Source: Pisolithus tinctorius | Lineage: Eukaryota > Basidiomycota > Agaricomycetes > Boletales > Pisolithaceae | Direction: 5' to 3' | Assembly (NCBI GenBank): GCA_024663395.1 | Contig: JANFAH010000005.1 | Location: 558,001-622,000, forward strand | DNA length: 64,000 bases | Shown: piece after piece, positions 24,534 to 36,200 of the stretch | Numbering within the stretch: the first letter of the stretch is position 1 | How the letters are laid out: each line of letters begins with the position of its first letter | Notes under the pieces: generated by a model | What the model saw: the letters and a program-made list of their open reading frames with translations, nothing else | Database searches by the model: none | What the model was told of the DNA's origin: nothing | Translations under genes and position numbers: made by a program

Positions 24534-24845
24534 AAGGACTGTATCTTACTTACATGTAATGTGTCGCAAACCTCTACACTCGGACTGGAATATATGCTAT
24601 TCATCAATAGCATCCCTACTTCGTGTTCCACAAACTCTGTCTTCAAACCAAATTGGAACTGACTTCTTTTAGCGGTGGTATTACCACAACCCATTGCTGT
24701 GATGTCCAGGCCACCTCCGCCATCCTCAACAGGCCTATGTCCCGATGGCTGATAACCTTAGTCACAGGGCAGCAGCAATGGTGCCCATTACTGCCAGGAG
24801 TACAAACATGTCCGGAATCGTGATTCCCCAGGGCAAGGACACCCA
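24534..24845 (+). pseudogene. Truncated duplicate of the TRM1 promoter and 5' coding end
   Basis: This stretch aligns with 25542-25947, about 1.0 kb downstream. Shared blocks in the same order include GGACTGTA, the TCAATAGCAT block, CTCTGTCTTCAAACCAA, TGACGTCCAGG/TGATGTCCAGG, CTCAACAGGCCT, AACCTTAGTCAC and GGAATCGTGATTCCC. Copy B continues into the functional TRM1 gene, while this copy stops after the codons matching GIVIP-GHTLH. It lacks the downstream exons and has indels, so it is a dead fragment. Confidence 0.7.
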
Positions 24846-25149
24846 CCTATGTGATTAGATCATGCATTTTTGGAATCAGGGTATATTGTATGGGGTGACA
24901 CATTGCAAACTCTGACATTTTCAGCAGGTGATAGAGACACATCAACATAAGCACTACTAGGAAGCTATGAAAGGGAAAGGATCAAGGCCAGTATGAAGCC
25001 CATGTTGAGTGTCTGGTGAGGTGAAATGATCAGGGTATTTCTTGGATAATAGAGATTCTGTCTACCCCCAAGGAGTGAAATCCAGCAAAGAAGAGAATCA
25101 CCAGATGTTTGGAGCCACCCATTGTCTTGAAGTCACCAATTTGGAGAGC
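24846..25149. other. Spacer between TRM1 5' copies
   Basis: No gene is seen. The stretch separates the truncated copy from the WD40 relic. Confidence 0.4.
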
Positions 25150-25520
25150 TAATTCGAGCATTCACCATGATCTTGTCATCTGAGCAAGAGGCAACATGCT
25201 TGCCATCTGTTAAATAGGCCATACAGTTGACTGAATCCGTCTAGCCAGTTCTGGCATTCCAAATTCTGATGGTCTTGTCAGAAGAGCTAGAGACAACATG
25301 GCTGCCATCTGGTGAATAGCCCACAGAGTTGATTGAGTCTGTGTGCCCCTCTAATGGACTTTTCCACCATCCGGCCAGTTCTGGCATTCCCGATCTGGAT
25401 GGTCTTGTCAGAAGAGCCAGAGGCAATATGGCTGCCGTCTGTTGCATAGCCCACAGAGAACCTCGCTTTGCTTCTGACACTCATCGCTATGTAAGGTTGT
25501 GAGTCGACATGAGAGTGCAT
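25150..25520 (-). pseudogene. WD40-repeat relic (NACHT/STAND-WD40 type)
   Basis: The minus strand encodes about three tandem WD40 blades of the highly regular kind: [20 protein letters not shown] with QIGNARTG, then [20 protein letters not shown] with [16 protein letters not shown], then VNCMAYLTDGKHVAS. They lie in different frames, with a frameshift between blades one and two and an in-frame stop before blade three. No NACHT or other domain accompanies them. Such repeats belong to fungal STAND proteins used in non-self recognition. This is a decayed fragment. Confidence 0.7.
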
Positions 25521-25541
25521 ACAGATGAGTGCCCATCTTGA

Positions 25542-25857
25542 AGGGACTGTACCTTAGTGTTGCATATATCGTGTTGCAAGCTTTGCACCCGGACTGGATT
25601 ATATACTACTCGTCAATAGCATCTTTGCCCCAGTTGCGCTCGACAAGCTCTGTCTGAATTGAGGAAAGGAGTGCGTAAGACTCTGTCTTCAAACCAAGTC
25701 GGAATTGATTTGCTCCAGTTGTGTTTCACTGCAGCCCTTCGCCGTGACGTCCAGGCTACTTCTCCACATTCTCAACAGGCCTCTGCGCCTCGACCGCTGT
25801 CAGACGACCTGGAAACCGTTGGTAACCTTAGTCACCCGGCGAACGGTGGTGCACCCC
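25542..25857 (+). promoter_or_regulatory. TRM1 promoter region (intact copy of the duplicated segment)
   Basis: The upstream region of TRM1, duplicated at 24534-24845. No clear TATA box is seen near the start. The GGTAACCTTAGTCAC block lies about 35 bp before the ATG and is shared with the other copy. Confidence 0.45.
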
Positions 25858-28280
25858 ATGAGCACGGCAGCAGCAACGGTACCAATTGCGGGGAGGACGA
25901 GTGCAAGTACTCCTGGAATCGTGATTCCCGAAGGGCACACCCTTCATACTGAAAACAACTCGCACATCTTGATATCTTCCAAGGACGAAGCATTCCTAAA
26001 CCCTGTCCAGGAATTCAACCGGGATCTCAGTGTCGCGTGCATCCGTATATGGAGCGAGGAGATTAATAGGGAGAAGGAGGCAAAGTGGAAGCAGGGTCAG
26101 GAAAGGAGAGCGAAGAGAGCAACAACGGACGTAGCGGAAGGGAAGGAGGCTAAGAAGGTGAAAGGTATGTGCAAGGAATTCGGGGTTGTTGTGGAGAAAC
26201 GTTGCTGCTGCCGTGCCCTCTGACTGACACCTTCCGTCTAGTCGACAATGCCAGTGGGTCTTCCCTGTCGGTTGCTCAGGCCGAGGGCCATGATATGGAA
26301 AAGTCCAGCACACTCCAGACACCCGAAGGTCTCACGAGGAACATAGAGGTATGTAGCAGACCTAGGGATATGTATTATACTGAAGACACATTTTGAAGTA
26401 TCGGCCCTACAAGTTCGTTCTGCTCGAAGCCCTTTCGGCAACGGGGTTACGATCCATCCGATATGCGAAGGAGATTCCACTTGTGAGGTCAGTTGCTAAG
26501 ATGGGTAACCCCGGCTGCCTCTGACCTTGCTCAAGATTTGTGGTAGCGAATGACCTTTCTGAATCCGCAATAGCAGCCATGAGAAGGAACGTCGACCTCA
26601 ACGGCCTCGGTCCAAGTCCTGAGACAGGTGAAGGCAAGGTTCGCGTAAACGAAGGTGACGCCTGGTAGGTCGACGTGCTATTCTCCTTGATAAGTCAAAA
26701 GTCGCTCATTAGATATCTAGTGCTCTCATGTACAATCACCGCACAGAAAAGTCGCGTGTCGATGTTGTGGATTTGGATCCCTACGGTACAGCAGCGCCAT
26801 TCCTTGACGCTGCTGTACAAGCTGTAAACGACGGTGGTAAGTGAGAAGCAGTACGAAAAGGTGATAGTTATAACTCATCGATTTCGTCAACGTGGATGGT
26901 TAGGTCTCCTATGTGTCACTTGCACTGACTTAGCAGTCCTTGCTACGACCAATTATTTTGAGAAATGGTAGGCTGGCTTCCAACTTCGTTTACCTGACTC
27001 ATATTTCATCTCTGAGCGGTTGCCAGTTTCTCGAATTACGGTGGTGTTCCCGTGAAAGCTGAGTATTGTCACGAGGCGGTGGGGTCTTTGCTGTCTGCAG
27101 CTATTAGCGGAACTGATTTGTATGAAGGCCCTCCGACTCGTCTTAAACACCATCTCCACATCTGCGAGTAGGTATGGTCGCTATATCGAGCCACTCTTGG
27201 CCCTCTCTGTCGACTTCTATGTCCGCCTATTCGTTCGCGTCCATTCTGGCGCTGTCGAAGTTAAAAAGGCAGCTAGGTAAATCACACGTCGTTGATTGGG
27301 TAACCTTTTTCCAGGCTGAAATCTTTGCAAGTAACACTTCGATGTACTACATTTGTTCTGGGTGTCAATCCTTTTTTGAGCAAAAACTAGGAAGGACGAT
27401 TGAAAAGGTCAACGAGAAAACAGGTGCTAGGAGTTACCAGTTTAAAACCCAAGTCGGGCCACCAGTTCCATCAGAATGCTCTGATTGTGGGTTCCCTCTA
27501 CATGTGAGCTCGGTTACCTTGACAAGGGACTTATCCATACTTATACGTTGTCAGGTGTCTGGTCCTATGTGGGCTGGGCCCCTTCACAACCCCGAATTTG
27601 TCTCAAAGGTGCTTGAGCACGTGGAAGGCAACTTAGACAAGTATGGAACATCGGCCCGAATGAGGGGCATGCTAACCGTGGCGAAAGAGGTGCGTGTTCG
27701 CTAAGGCAAGTTGGAATACCACTCACGGTGGTAAACACTGGTTAGGAGCTTCACACACCGTTCTATTTCACGCCAGCTAGAGTCGCAGGTTTCTTCCACT
27801 GCACAACTCCGTCACTCGAGGAGGTTGCGTGAGTTTCTATTTAAAAATTACAACAATAACTTGTATCTAAGGCCCTGGCAACCCTCACAGTTCGGCGCTC
27901 CTGAACTCGGGCAGTGATGTTTCGCGATCCCACGCCTGTCCTGGTTCGTTGAAAACGACTGCATCACGTACAGACATATACGACGTGTTCAGGTGCTGGG
28001 TGAAGAAGCATCCTGTCAAAATGGACAAGATCTCGAACACATCCCCGGCAGCTCGGCTTTTAGCGAAGGAACCGAGGTGAGATCGCTGGGCACAAAACGA
28101 TGGGAACTGACACTGAATTCCAACAGAACGGAAGCGAACTTCACCAAACACCCAAAATCTGTTACACAGTCATCAAAAGTCAAATTAGTGCGCTACCAAC
28201 AAAACCCATTACCCAACTGGGGACCCGGTTCCAAAGCGTCTGGCATAAAACGAAAGAGGAACGGAGAAGATAATGAATAG
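25858..28280 (+). CDS. TRM1: tRNA (guanine26-N2)-dimethyltransferase TRM1
   Basis: The start ATG 25858 ([20 protein letters not shown]) is chosen because it precedes [10 protein letters not shown] and the conserved [13 protein letters not shown] block, required near the N-terminus of Trm1. Further exons give [24 protein letters not shown] (SAM-binding), [41 protein letters not shown] (catalytic DPYG) and [12 protein letters not shown]. Next come [15 protein letters not shown] and [21 protein letters not shown], a Cys pair region ([10 protein letters not shown] ... [11 protein letters not shown]), [15 protein letters not shown], and the C-terminal FTKHPKS with [17 protein letters not shown] basic tail ends at TAG/TAA 28278-28280. 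Trm1 dimethylates G26 of nuclear and mitochondrial tRNAs. About ten introns are present. Confidence 0.93.
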
Positions 28281-28428
28281 TGATACGCATACGGTGCACT
28301 AGTAGTAGGTCTATGATTAGTATACTATACAAGGGAGTCCTTGTTACAACTTAAAAGTGCGTTATGAGAATAAATCATCATGGCCAGGTGAAATGAAACA
28401 GATGCACAGTCGGGTATATATCATCATA

Positions 28429-31400
28429 TCATGTCGTGACTTCTATCGTTGGAACGTTTTTTGAGGCGGTGATATTCTTGTTGGAGGAACTGGTAGACTT
28501 CTTGACACCAAGCCAAGCATGTTGAAGTAGCCCTCCAGCACTGGGACGAGCTCGGTGATCGATCTCGAAAGTTTTCCTTAGGAAATCCTCGGCTTCCGAA
28601 GATATGTCAGAGGGTATTTCAGGCTTTGCCGACTGACCAATCTGCGACGAGCGTCAGAGTAGTGTCAAGGTTTCGTAAACGGGGCTGGACGAACCTTGAA
28701 GATGGCCTGTGTCTGGGTAAGCTGCGCCCACGGATGTTCACCAGTAAGCATTTCCACGACTAAACAGCCGACACTCCAGATGTCGGCTGCCGTGGTGTGA
28801 ACCTTCTGCTGCACGACTTCGGGTGCCATCCAGAACACGGAGCCTTGGAAAGAAGGTCGATACATGCGCTTGCCAGTCAATAGATCTATGCTAAATGAGC
28901 GACACTAGCAACCAAACATCAAACGAAACTGCTTACTGCCATCAACCTTCTTGGATATACCAAAGTCTGATATTTTGATTCCACCTTTGTTATCGACCAG
29001 AATGTTTCCACCCTTGATATCACGGTGGATGATATCTCTTTCGTGTAAGTAGTTGAGACCTTGCAGAATTTGCCGCACGAAATTCTTGACCAAGGGTTCC
29101 TCGAAGGCGCCATAGCTACGTAACAGGGCGGTAACGGACCCACCAGGGACGTACTCCAGGAAAATATTGAGGTAATCGTCGTCGACCGAAGAATCTGCCA
29201 AATAGTTAGAAAATGCTATCAAAGCTGACTTATATGGGAAGCTCATACATAGGTATTGCACGATATTCGGATGTTGGAGGTCCTTCAGCAGGTCAATCTC
29301 ACGCTCAAGCGCACTAAGCATGCTCTTCTTGCGCTCTTCGTTTGGAGCCGAACCTGTGGGGAGTTCGACCTGCTTCACGGCCATCAACAGCCCGTTAACC
29401 GCGTCCATTCCCAAATACACTTTGCCAAACGATCCTGCCCCAATAAGTGCACCCTTGATCCATTTCGTCCCTGGGTTGTCCGGGTAGTGAAGGCCAAGGT
29501 TGTCATGAAGTAATCATGACACTCACCACCGCTGCACGTCACAGCCTTGCCAGTTTCCTCTTCGCTTTCGCATTCCACTTCGTCTTCGTCTTCATCGTCG
29601 AGGGTAGTGCTCGTCAAGCTGCTAACTTCGTCGATGTCAGATTCGACCTTGGTCCAGTCCTCTGCACCCTCGACACCCATGTCAACGGCCATGCTCTGAC
29701 GACGGTTTTCGACTTCTGCTGTGATCTCGTCAACAGTCAGAAGGCTAGCCGTATCGGACCAATCGTGTTTGCCCTTCAGTTCGGTCATGTAGCTCATCCG
29801 ATTGGTGGTACTGGGACTCGCTCCCGATAGATGTTGGCTTCCGGTCAGGTTTTCCATCGATTCAGAAAGGGATTCTGTCGGGAAATTTACAGGGGGCAGC
29901 AAGTGTGGCTTCGAGTCACTCCCAGAAAGCTTCTCAACGTCATCTCCCGTAAGAATAACAGAGCGCCCATCGTCCGTCGAGATGGATAAACGAGGGGGGT
30001 TCTCGTCCACAGTGAGTGACTCTTTAGAACGATTCAAAACCTTGTCATGGACCCCAGATGCCATCGAGACCATGGAGGCTCCTTTCGACGAAGTTGTACG
30101 TGCTGGTGACGCCGAACGCTGCGATAACCCGGAGCCCTGCGTGCTGATACTAGACAAGGACGGCAAAGGATGGTTGACAGACATCATACTATCCCGCTTG
30201 CCTCCCACAGACGCTCGGAGCATCATACTGTGCCGTGCAGTGCGCAGCGCCTTCTTCTCCGCAAAGGGGAAGTATTCGGTCAAGTGCGTCGTGATGAGTT
30301 CGCTTGGCGGCCGCTGGCCGAAGAAGTTGCGCAACTTTGAAGGCTTTTTCATCGAGTTTGTTTGGGGAGTTATGGATGACGTCGGGCTTTGCGTTGGAGA
30401 GGCAGGGGGCTCGAGTACCTTCTCTGGATCACGCACACCAAGGCCGCTGAGAACACTGATGGTGCTTGCACGCTTAATTGCTTTGGCCCGTTGTCCAGTC
30501 TGCGAAACACTGGAGGCAGACGAACTTGGGAATTTTTGAGCTTCCGTTTCACGTTCCCCGTCTGGCTCTCGCCCTGCAGATTTGTTGCGCCTTGCTTTGG
30601 CCGTTCTGCGTAACGTTAGTCCTTGGTCCTTGAGCGGGTCAGGGGGTCCGCGGCAGACAGTTAGTAGTTCTGCTTCCGACAAAGGTTTACCTAAAATGCC
30701 TATAAGCAGAGGAATATACGATGTAATTCTGGGCGCGCACTTGAATCACGTTGGTCCTCCCAGTCGACATAGACACGCCACCCATCAATACTTAGCCCAC
30801 CATCTTCGGTCTCCACCCGGTTTGTGAGATTCGTGGGGTCGTTCTTGCGTGTGCCAACATTTTCGAGCTTCCTGAGCACCTTTTCCATGACCTCGGTGCC
30901 TCCCGCACAATCCGCGACATCGATAACACAGGAGCGGCCCTCCTCCGGCAGTACAAACTTGACGAGTTTGTGGCGCTCATCCAGCGACGGCGTATGCGAG
31001 TGAGATGGCTGACTGAGAGGACTTCGGCTAACGGGAAAGGACCCCACAGGCGGCGACGTCGATCCCGGTGAAGACGAACCGCTGTTGTGTGACTCTGCGA
31101 TCGGTGACAATGCTAACGCATTTTGGTTAGAGATAGCTTGCACAGGCGGAGGCTGTGCTGATGCGTAGGGGTGAGTGCCCGATGTCGATGGCCTTTGCTT
31201 AGATTGCAAGGGAGCATAGCCCAATGGTGAACTCATGCCTCCGAATGAAATGTTTCGTCCGTGCGTAGCGCTATTCGCGGAGCGCGGTGATGACTGCGAC
31301 GAGGAAGGGGTTCGAACAGGCGGTTTAAGAGCAGTGCCAAAACCAGATCGCGGATCAGATGGTAGGCCGAACGATGACAACGAGCTACTGACGGAAACCG

Positions 31401-32373
31401 GAGTGAGTAGTGACTGGCCGGTCGGAGCGGGTGGCAGCGGTGAATTTGTGAAAGGAGGCAAGTCTTGATTGGGTGTCCGTGATCGCTGTACTGACAGAGG
31501 ATGCAAATTGCGGGGATTGGGACTGGGACGGGCGCCTGAATGCTGAATAGTAGGTGGTTGAGGAGGCTGACCTCGTGGAGCGGGGGGCAGAGGTGGCAGC
31601 GATGGCCTCGTTGAGGTGTGACTGTTCGCTGGAGCAGGTTGTGCGGGCTGCGGAAGCGGGCGGACAGCAGTGATGGCGCGACATGAGTCACTGGAGGAAG
31701 GCTCACGAACGAGTCGTGGAAGGTCGCCTCTTCCCTGGGGAGATAGTACGAGCGGGGCGGGTTTGTTTTCAAGGCGTTTCGGAGCTCTGGAAACGGACGC
31801 ATTATTTTGATGGGTGTTTTCACGGGAATTCTCCCGTGAGTGGGACGTGTAATGGCCATTTAATTTAGGTGGATCCCGCGGTGATTCGAACATACGATTT
31901 TCGCCCTGTGGACCCAAGTACGACCGTGCCTGGTTGGGAGACTGGCATCTTTGACGTAGAATCTTTACGGCGCCGAGGATTCTAAGTTTGTCACCGACGC
32001 TCGTGATGTTCATTTCTTTCAGTGTCTCCGGATCGAGTTCGAGCAGGACATCACCTCTAATATCATGTTCTTTGAAGGTGTCGATATGTGAGGGACACTT
32101 GATTTCGGTGAGCCACTTGGCAACTTGGGCGTCTGTCCAAGTGCGAAGATAATCTGCGAAAGAGGTCGTGGTTGGAGGGTCTAGCAGGCCCGAAGGAACT
32201 GCGCTCATTGGGGTGACGGGGAAAGAAGTGTTCTGGGCACGCGGGGATCCGAGATGAATGAAGGAGCGCGATGACGCTGTCGGCTGATCTGGGGAGGAGG
32301 TGATGGTGGGAGGCAACTGAGAAGAGGTGGGTTCAAGGTTTTGAGAACCGGCAGTGGAAATGGTAGCGGCCAT
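28429..32373 (-). CDS. STE11: MAPKKK of the pheromone/filamentation pathway (Ste11/Byr2)
   Basis: The start ATG is 32373. An N-terminal Ser/Pro stretch precedes a SAM domain ([20 protein letters not shown] ... [14 protein letters not shown]). A long Pro/Ser-rich linker follows, then a Ras-association domain ([20 protein letters not shown] ... [13 protein letters not shown]). A second Ser-rich linker follows, then the C-terminal kinase. Kinase landmarks are [20 protein letters not shown] (catalytic Lys), [38 protein letters not shown] and [19 protein letters not shown]. The stop is 28429-28431. SAM + RA + kinase is the layout of Ste11/Byr2, which binds Ste50-like and Ras partners and activates a Ste7-type MAPKK. 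Introns cluster in the kinase part. It is divergent from the glucan synthase. Confidence 0.92.
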
Positions 32374-33292
32374 CAGTGACTAGTTCAAACAAGGACAGAG
32401 CAACTTAACAGTTGCAGTGAAAGGATGAATCGATGATATTTGATCGGTGGCAAAGGCAAACCTAGTGAGCCGCTGTCCGGTGCACCAGGGGAGCAGCAAT
32501 GAAACAATGGACTGTTCAACAGACGTGAAACAGAAGATACAGCGATGGCGAGCAAGTCTACACGCTGATTAACAATCTGGTCAGAAAACATGCCAGCAGT
32601 TTGAAAGAAACAGCCAACCCGTTGACAGGATATTCGAACTGAGGAAGTCCACTCTGCCAACAATTATTATTTCTCGTTTGGTAGACTCGACTCGACTTAT
32701 CTCTGACTAAGCGATAGACAATCCTCATTAGGAAAGTATACTCGATCCTGTGTTGTTCGAAGAGCGACTTGCAAGCTGTGACACGGAAGTTTTCTTGGCC
32801 ATCACTTGGCACGTTGTATACGCCGTGATTCAGTAATATGATACGTAGCCTAGCGACAACACCCATGATAGCAAATGAAGGGGAAGAGTCGTCCCCTGAA
32901 CATGAGTGTCGACCATGCACATATGTAAAGGTGATTCCGTCGACATGTCCATGAGATCGACGACTGTGTGCCTGTCGGATGCAGTGGCTAAAGCGCTAAG
33001 CCAGGGCATTCGGCCTGGGCTGTGTCTGCCTTGTCAGATGGCAGCATGCCGTCTTCCATTCGATCGGGCCAATCTCGCCCGGACGAATTTATAATTGCCA
33101 TAAGCAAGCAGGCTGGCAGCGTTGCTTCTTCCTCCCTCCCGCCGGTCAGCTCCACCCACACGTCCTTTTTTTTGTTGCCTTCCTTCTCCATTCCTATCTC
33201 TAGCAGGCCTTTCACTGGGGTGCTTCGCGGGTACTCACTTGTGTGACTTCTCTTATTAGCCTTTTGTCTTTTACCTTGCGGACGATCTACTC
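32374..33292. promoter_or_regulatory. Divergent promoter region STE11 / alpha-1,3-glucan synthase
   Basis: A 919-bp gap between two divergent starts. Facing the synthase gene are a CCAAT box (33069-33073) and a TATA-like TTTATAATT (33088-33096), about 200 bp before the ATG. A pyrimidine-rich leader with a T8 run follows, implying a long 5' UTR. No convincing gene lies inside. Confidence 0.5.
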
Positions 33293-36200
33293 ATGATAAT
33301 GCGGTTTTGGACCGCCCTCACATCGCTATGGCTTGCGACACTCGTATTTTCTTCGCCCTACCAACCCGAGCTCGTCCAGTACAACTTTAACGTCAACCAA
33401 AACACAACTGACCCTACTCAGTACTATTCCACGCGCACGAACACGACTTACACCCCTTCACCTCAGAACTGGCGCGCCGTCCCAATCTACACCGTTCTCA
33501 TGGACAAATTTGCCGATGGGGACCCTTCCAACAACGACTACTTCGGCACTATGTACGAGTGGGACTGGAGAGAAACCCAACTCCGCTTCGGCGGGGATAT
33601 CAAAGGTCTCACATCGAGACTCGACTATATTCAGGGAATGGGAATGAAAGCAATCTATCTTTCCGGCACTATTTTCTTGAACATGATATGGCAGGCCGAC
33701 AGTGCGCAGCATTCCTTCTTTTCATAGTTCATTTCTTTTTTGACGGCCGCCCTCCCAGGTTATTCACCCCTCGACTTCACTGTCTCAGATCCTCACTGGG
33801 GAACTATCGCTGACTGGGTTGAATTCGTAGATACCGTCCACTCTCGAGGAATGTATATCATTCTCGACTTCACCGTCGGAACGATGGCCGACCTCATTGG
33901 CTTCTCTGGGTAAGTGCTCCTGCGAATCGGAGCGCCCTCTCGGGATAAAACTGTCATCAGTTACCTAAATGTCTCCGCACCCTTTTATATCAATGAATAC
34001 GACGTCGAATACAAGATGCCGAACTACATGCCGTGGAACTTTACGGAATATGCAGATTTCCAGGTCTGTGTCTATTCTCGGTCATCTCCGTCCGCCCTGT
34101 AAACTGATCGCATCGGTTGCCATGGTCTATAGTTCAGTAACACCCGTAATACATCTTGCCAACTTCCTGTGTTTTGGAACGAGGACAGCACTATCGTGAC
34201 AGGCGTCGAGGAGAATAATGGCTGTATGGATTCGGAATTCGACCAGTACGGTGACATGGAGGCTTTCGGTGTCCACCCTGATTGGCAACGTCAACTTTCC
34301 AAATTTGCATCTGTACAGGACCGTTTGCGTGAATGGAAACCGTCCGTCATGGCAAAATTACCTGTCTTTTCGTGCATGGTCATCAAGGCGCTTGACATCG
34401 ATGGTATTCGTGTAGACAAGTCCACTCAGGTCACGGTCGACGGTATGGCAGCGTGGGCGTCTGCCACTCGTGAGTGCGCTACGAAGCTAGGAAAATCAAA
34501 CTTCCTCATTGCTGGAGAGGTGACGGGTGGTGACATATTTGGTGCTCTGTATTTGTAAGTCGGCGATACCACGCAGGCTTGCCCATATTGACGAGTGTAA
34601 AGGGGTCGCGGGCGAACTCAAACGCAGCTTCCTCCAGGCTTCCTTCAAGCTGCCAACCTCACGGAGTCGGACAATCAGTACTTTTTGCGCAATCAGGGCG
34701 ACAATGGCTTGGACGGCTATGCATTCCACTACTCAATCTATCGTTCTCTCACGCGATTCCTCGGAATGGATGGTAATTTGCAGGTCGCGTACGATCTCGA
34801 CACTAACTTCATCACTGCATGGAATCAAATGTTTGTCAACGACGATTTTCTAAATGCGAACAATGGCGTTCTTGACCCGAGGCATTGGTATGGGACAAGC
34901 AACTTCGACGTATTTAGGTGGCCTAGTTTGGAGAACGGGACACTAAGGGGCGCCTTGGCGAGCTTTATCACGAATCTGGTCATGCCGGGTATCCCTCTCG
35001 TGAGTACCTTGTTGTTTCTAGTTTGGCTACCATTATCACTCAATCTGTTTCAGTGGTATTTTGGTGAGGAACAGAGCTTTTACCTCTACGACTCCACGGC
35101 GAACAATTACCTCTACGGGTATGCTTAAGTGGTTCCTTTGTTCAGCAGGTTTTGACCAATGAATTCCAGGCGTCAGGCAATGTTCAGCAACAAAGCTTGG
35201 CAACGGCATGGTTGCTACAAGCTTGGGTCGGCCCAATATTTCAACATGCCCTTGGAATCGGCTCTCATGGGGTGTGAGGATGACTGGAATTCGCTGGACC
35301 ACTTCGACCCCACAGCAGACATGTTGCGCTTTACCAAGCACATGTTGTACCTTCGCAATGTCTACGGTGCCCTACAGGACGGCTTGAACGTCGTCCAGCG
35401 TGGTAACTGGACATATTACATAGAGCGGCCAGGTTCGAACGGCACCGCTACAGAAATGGGTCTTTGGTCGGTCTCTCGCGCGGGCCTTTCGGGTATACAG
35501 AACTTGACTGGAACGCACACTGATCAAGTTTGGATCCTGTACTCCAACTTGAACACCTCCTACACGTGGACATACGACTGTAAGAGTACGCTGTGGATTT
35601 CAACTCCCTACGAGTCCGGCACTGTTGTCAGGAACCTTCTTGCGCCATATGAAAATTACACACTCGCTGAATCTGGGTCGTCTTATTATGCGAATGGCAC
35701 CGCGCCATATTACGGATGCATGTCCAGCATCACGCTCGATCCCTATGGCATGAAAGTGCTCGTTCCTGACACTGAGTGGGTGTCCCCCCCTCCAATGATA
35801 ACACGCTTCCTACCCGGGCATGATGCTCGTATCCAAGTGACATCCGATAGTCCCAACGCGACGACAATCGATCTCACCCTCGAGTTTAACCTCGAAATGT
35901 CATGCACCAGTGTTACAAATTCGTTGACCTTCAATATGTCGTCCTCGGGAATTGGTGGACAGCCTACGCTGGATACGAACTCAGTTGCATGTGCAACTGT
36001 TACGAATCCCTTGACATCGCCGCTGAGTGTTGTGGCGCCCTCGACCTGGTCGTGGTCAGGGACTTTGAACAACGTGCCAGACGGAATTTTGGAAATCATT
36101 GTAAACAACCCAACGACGGAAGATGGAACCGCATCGACTGGGGTGCGTACAATGTTTTATCTTTTTCACTTCCAAGCTCATGTTGTCCGTAGGCAGTCGA

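Noticed and set aside
29516..30613. Long plus-strand open frames opposite STE11 (for example 29802-30539)
   Set aside because: They are antisense shadows of the Ser-rich linker of STE11, which has SAM, RA and kinase motifs on the minus strand.
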